Translations under genes and position numbers: made by a program
Source: Blastococcus sp. CT_GayMR20
GTDB taxonomy: Bacteria; Actinomycetota; Actinomycetes; Mycobacteriales; Geodermatophilaceae
Direction of reading: 5' to 3'
Length of the DNA stretch: 6,834 nucleotides
Assembly (NCBI RefSeq): GCF_004570345.1
Contig: NZ_SPQM01000198.1
Location: forward strand, 1 to 6,834
Shown: piece after piece, positions 6,066-6,834 of the stretch
Numbering within the stretch: position 1 is the first letter of the stretch
Layout of the letters: each line of letters starts with the position of its first letter
The notes under the pieces: model-generated
Database searches by the model: none
Told to the model about the DNA's origin: nothing
What the model saw: only the letters and a program-made list of their open reading frames with translations

Positions 6066-6811
6066 TCGGTGACGAACGGGCTCGCGGCGACCTCCGTGCC
6101 GTCGGCCAGCGCACTGATCCGGAAGTCCCCGAACGCGTTGCCGGCCACCCGCTGGAGTTCGCGCAGGCAGGCGACGGCGAGCTCGCGGATCTCGACGTCG
6201 GCGTGCTCGCTGGCCCGCATGGCGATGAAGTGCCGCCAGGCCCGGTAGTTGCCGGTGACGACGACGCGCGTCTCCGTGGCGTTGGGCAGCACCGCCCGCG
6301 CGGCCTGGCGGGCCTGCTTGCGGCGGAGGGTGGAGTTGGGGACGTCGGCGAACCGCTTCTCCAGCCCCTCGAGCAGCTCGTCGTACGCGGCGAGCGCGGC
6401 GTCGGTCGCGGCGAGGAACCGCTCGTGCAGTTCGGGGTCCTCGGCGATGACGGCGGGCTCGACGAAGGCGGCATCGCGCTCGGGCACGTAGCGCTGGGAG
6501 AGCTGGCTGTAGGAGAAGTGCCGGTGGCGGATCAGCTCGTGGGTGAGCGACCGGGAGACACCGGTGAGGTACATGGTGACGGTGCCGTGCTCGAGCACGG
6601 AGAGGTGCCCGACCTCGAGGATGTGCCGCAGGTACCCCTCGTTGGTCGCGGTGGCCGGGTTCGGCTTGTCCCACGACTGGTAGCAGGCCCGGCCCGCGAA
6701 CTCCGCCAGCGCCTGCCCGCCGTCCACGTCGGTCTCCCACGGGACGTCGGCCGGCGGCGTGAACTGCGTCTGGGCGATGACCTGGACCTGGAGCGGGACG
6801 ATCTCGGGCAC
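6059..6811 (-). CDS. thyX: Flavin-dependent thymidylate synthase (ThyX)
   Basis: This 250-residue enzyme makes dTMP from dUMP with FAD and NADPH. Methylene-tetrahydrofolate is only the carbon donor, so tetrahydrofolate is released directly. The ThyX signature RHRX7S is complete at 95-105 ([11 protein letters not shown], then QRY). Also present are GHLSVLEHG (68-76, with His69, Ser71, Glu74 and His75) and the nucleotide-binding region [12 protein letters not shown] (188-199) followed by EIREL (207-211); Arg199 is the likely substrate-activating arginine by family analogy. Length is typical for actinobacteria. Start is the GTG at 6811: an in-frame TAG at 6823-6821 excludes anything further upstream, and no start codon occurs downstream until Met80, which lies inside the core. 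No Shine-Dalgarno is present; TAGGCT lies 6 nt upstream. thyA follows after 36 nt. Confidence 0.97.
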   Translation of the reverse strand: MPEIVPLQVQVIAQTQFTPPADVPWETDVDGGQALAEFAGRACYQSWDKPNPATATNEGYLRHILEVGHLSVLEHGTVTMYLTGVSRSLTHELIRHRHFSYSQLSQRYVPERDAAFVEPAVIAEDPELHERFLAATDAALAAYDELLEGLEKRFADVPNSTLRRKQARQAARAVLPNATETRVVVTGNYRAWRHFIAMRASEHADVEIRELAVACLRELQRVAGNAFGDFRISALADGTEVAASPFVTEG

Positions 6812-6817
6812 GGGACG

Positions 6818-6823
6818 AGCCTA
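6818..6823 (-). promoter_or_regulatory. Likely -10 element of a leaderless thyX transcript
   Basis: TAGGCT fits the TANNNT consensus and is followed by CGTCCC (6 nt) and the thyX GTG. Only 11 more bases remain before the window edge, so a -35 cannot be judged. Confidence 0.5.
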
Positions 6824-6834
6824 CGGCGGCCGGC

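Noticed and set aside
1..6834. Mobile elements, CRISPR arrays, tRNA or rRNA genes, defence systems
   Set aside because: Almost all bases are covered by housekeeping coding regions and short gaps. I saw no transposase, spaced repeats, cloverleaf or rRNA-like sequence.

Overview
The window is very GC-rich DNA with strong third-position G/C bias and frequent GTG starts, which points to an actinobacterium (Actinomycetota). The proteins resemble mycobacterial ThyA, DfrA, DapA, ThyX and RNase J, but the exact family is not settled; Geodermatophilaceae-type soil actinobacteria are a guess from general style. All convincing genes lie on the minus strand, so transcription runs from high to low coordinates. 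Long open frames on the plus strand are shadows caused by the base composition.

In transcription order, 6811-4713 holds a thymidylate/folate block: thyX (flavin-dependent thymidylate synthase), thyA (classical thymidylate synthase) and dfrA (dihydrofolate reductase). dfrA overlaps the thyA stop by 4 nt. ThyA oxidises methylene-tetrahydrofolate to dihydrofolate and DfrA reduces it back, so that coupling makes metabolic sense. ThyX makes dTMP without producing dihydrofolate and is a redundant route. At 4703-2030 come dapA (first committed step of the lysine/diaminopimelate branch) and rnj (ribonuclease J). Between them lies a 26-codon reading frame that overlaps both neighbours by 4 nt and has its own ribosome-binding site. 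This micro-ORF is the least expected item in the window.

After a 210-nt gap comes the start of a separate gene (1819 to the window edge). It encodes a secreted PQQ-dependent glucose/sorbosone-dehydrogenase-type enzyme joined by a ten-proline linker to a PA14 domain, and it is cut by the window edge.

Regulatory reading: thyX, thyA and dapA have no Shine-Dalgarno sequence, but each has a TANNNT (-10-like) hexamer 6 or 7 nt before its start codon. That is the layout expected of leaderless actinobacterial transcripts. By contrast rnj, the micro-ORF and the secreted dehydrogenase have clear Shine-Dalgarno sequences. A 10-bp stem spans the thyX-thyA junction. The region is mostly ordinary core metabolism. 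No mobile element, CRISPR array, tRNA or rRNA was recognised, and no large novel system is visible; the novelty candidates are the micro-ORF and the initiation architecture.
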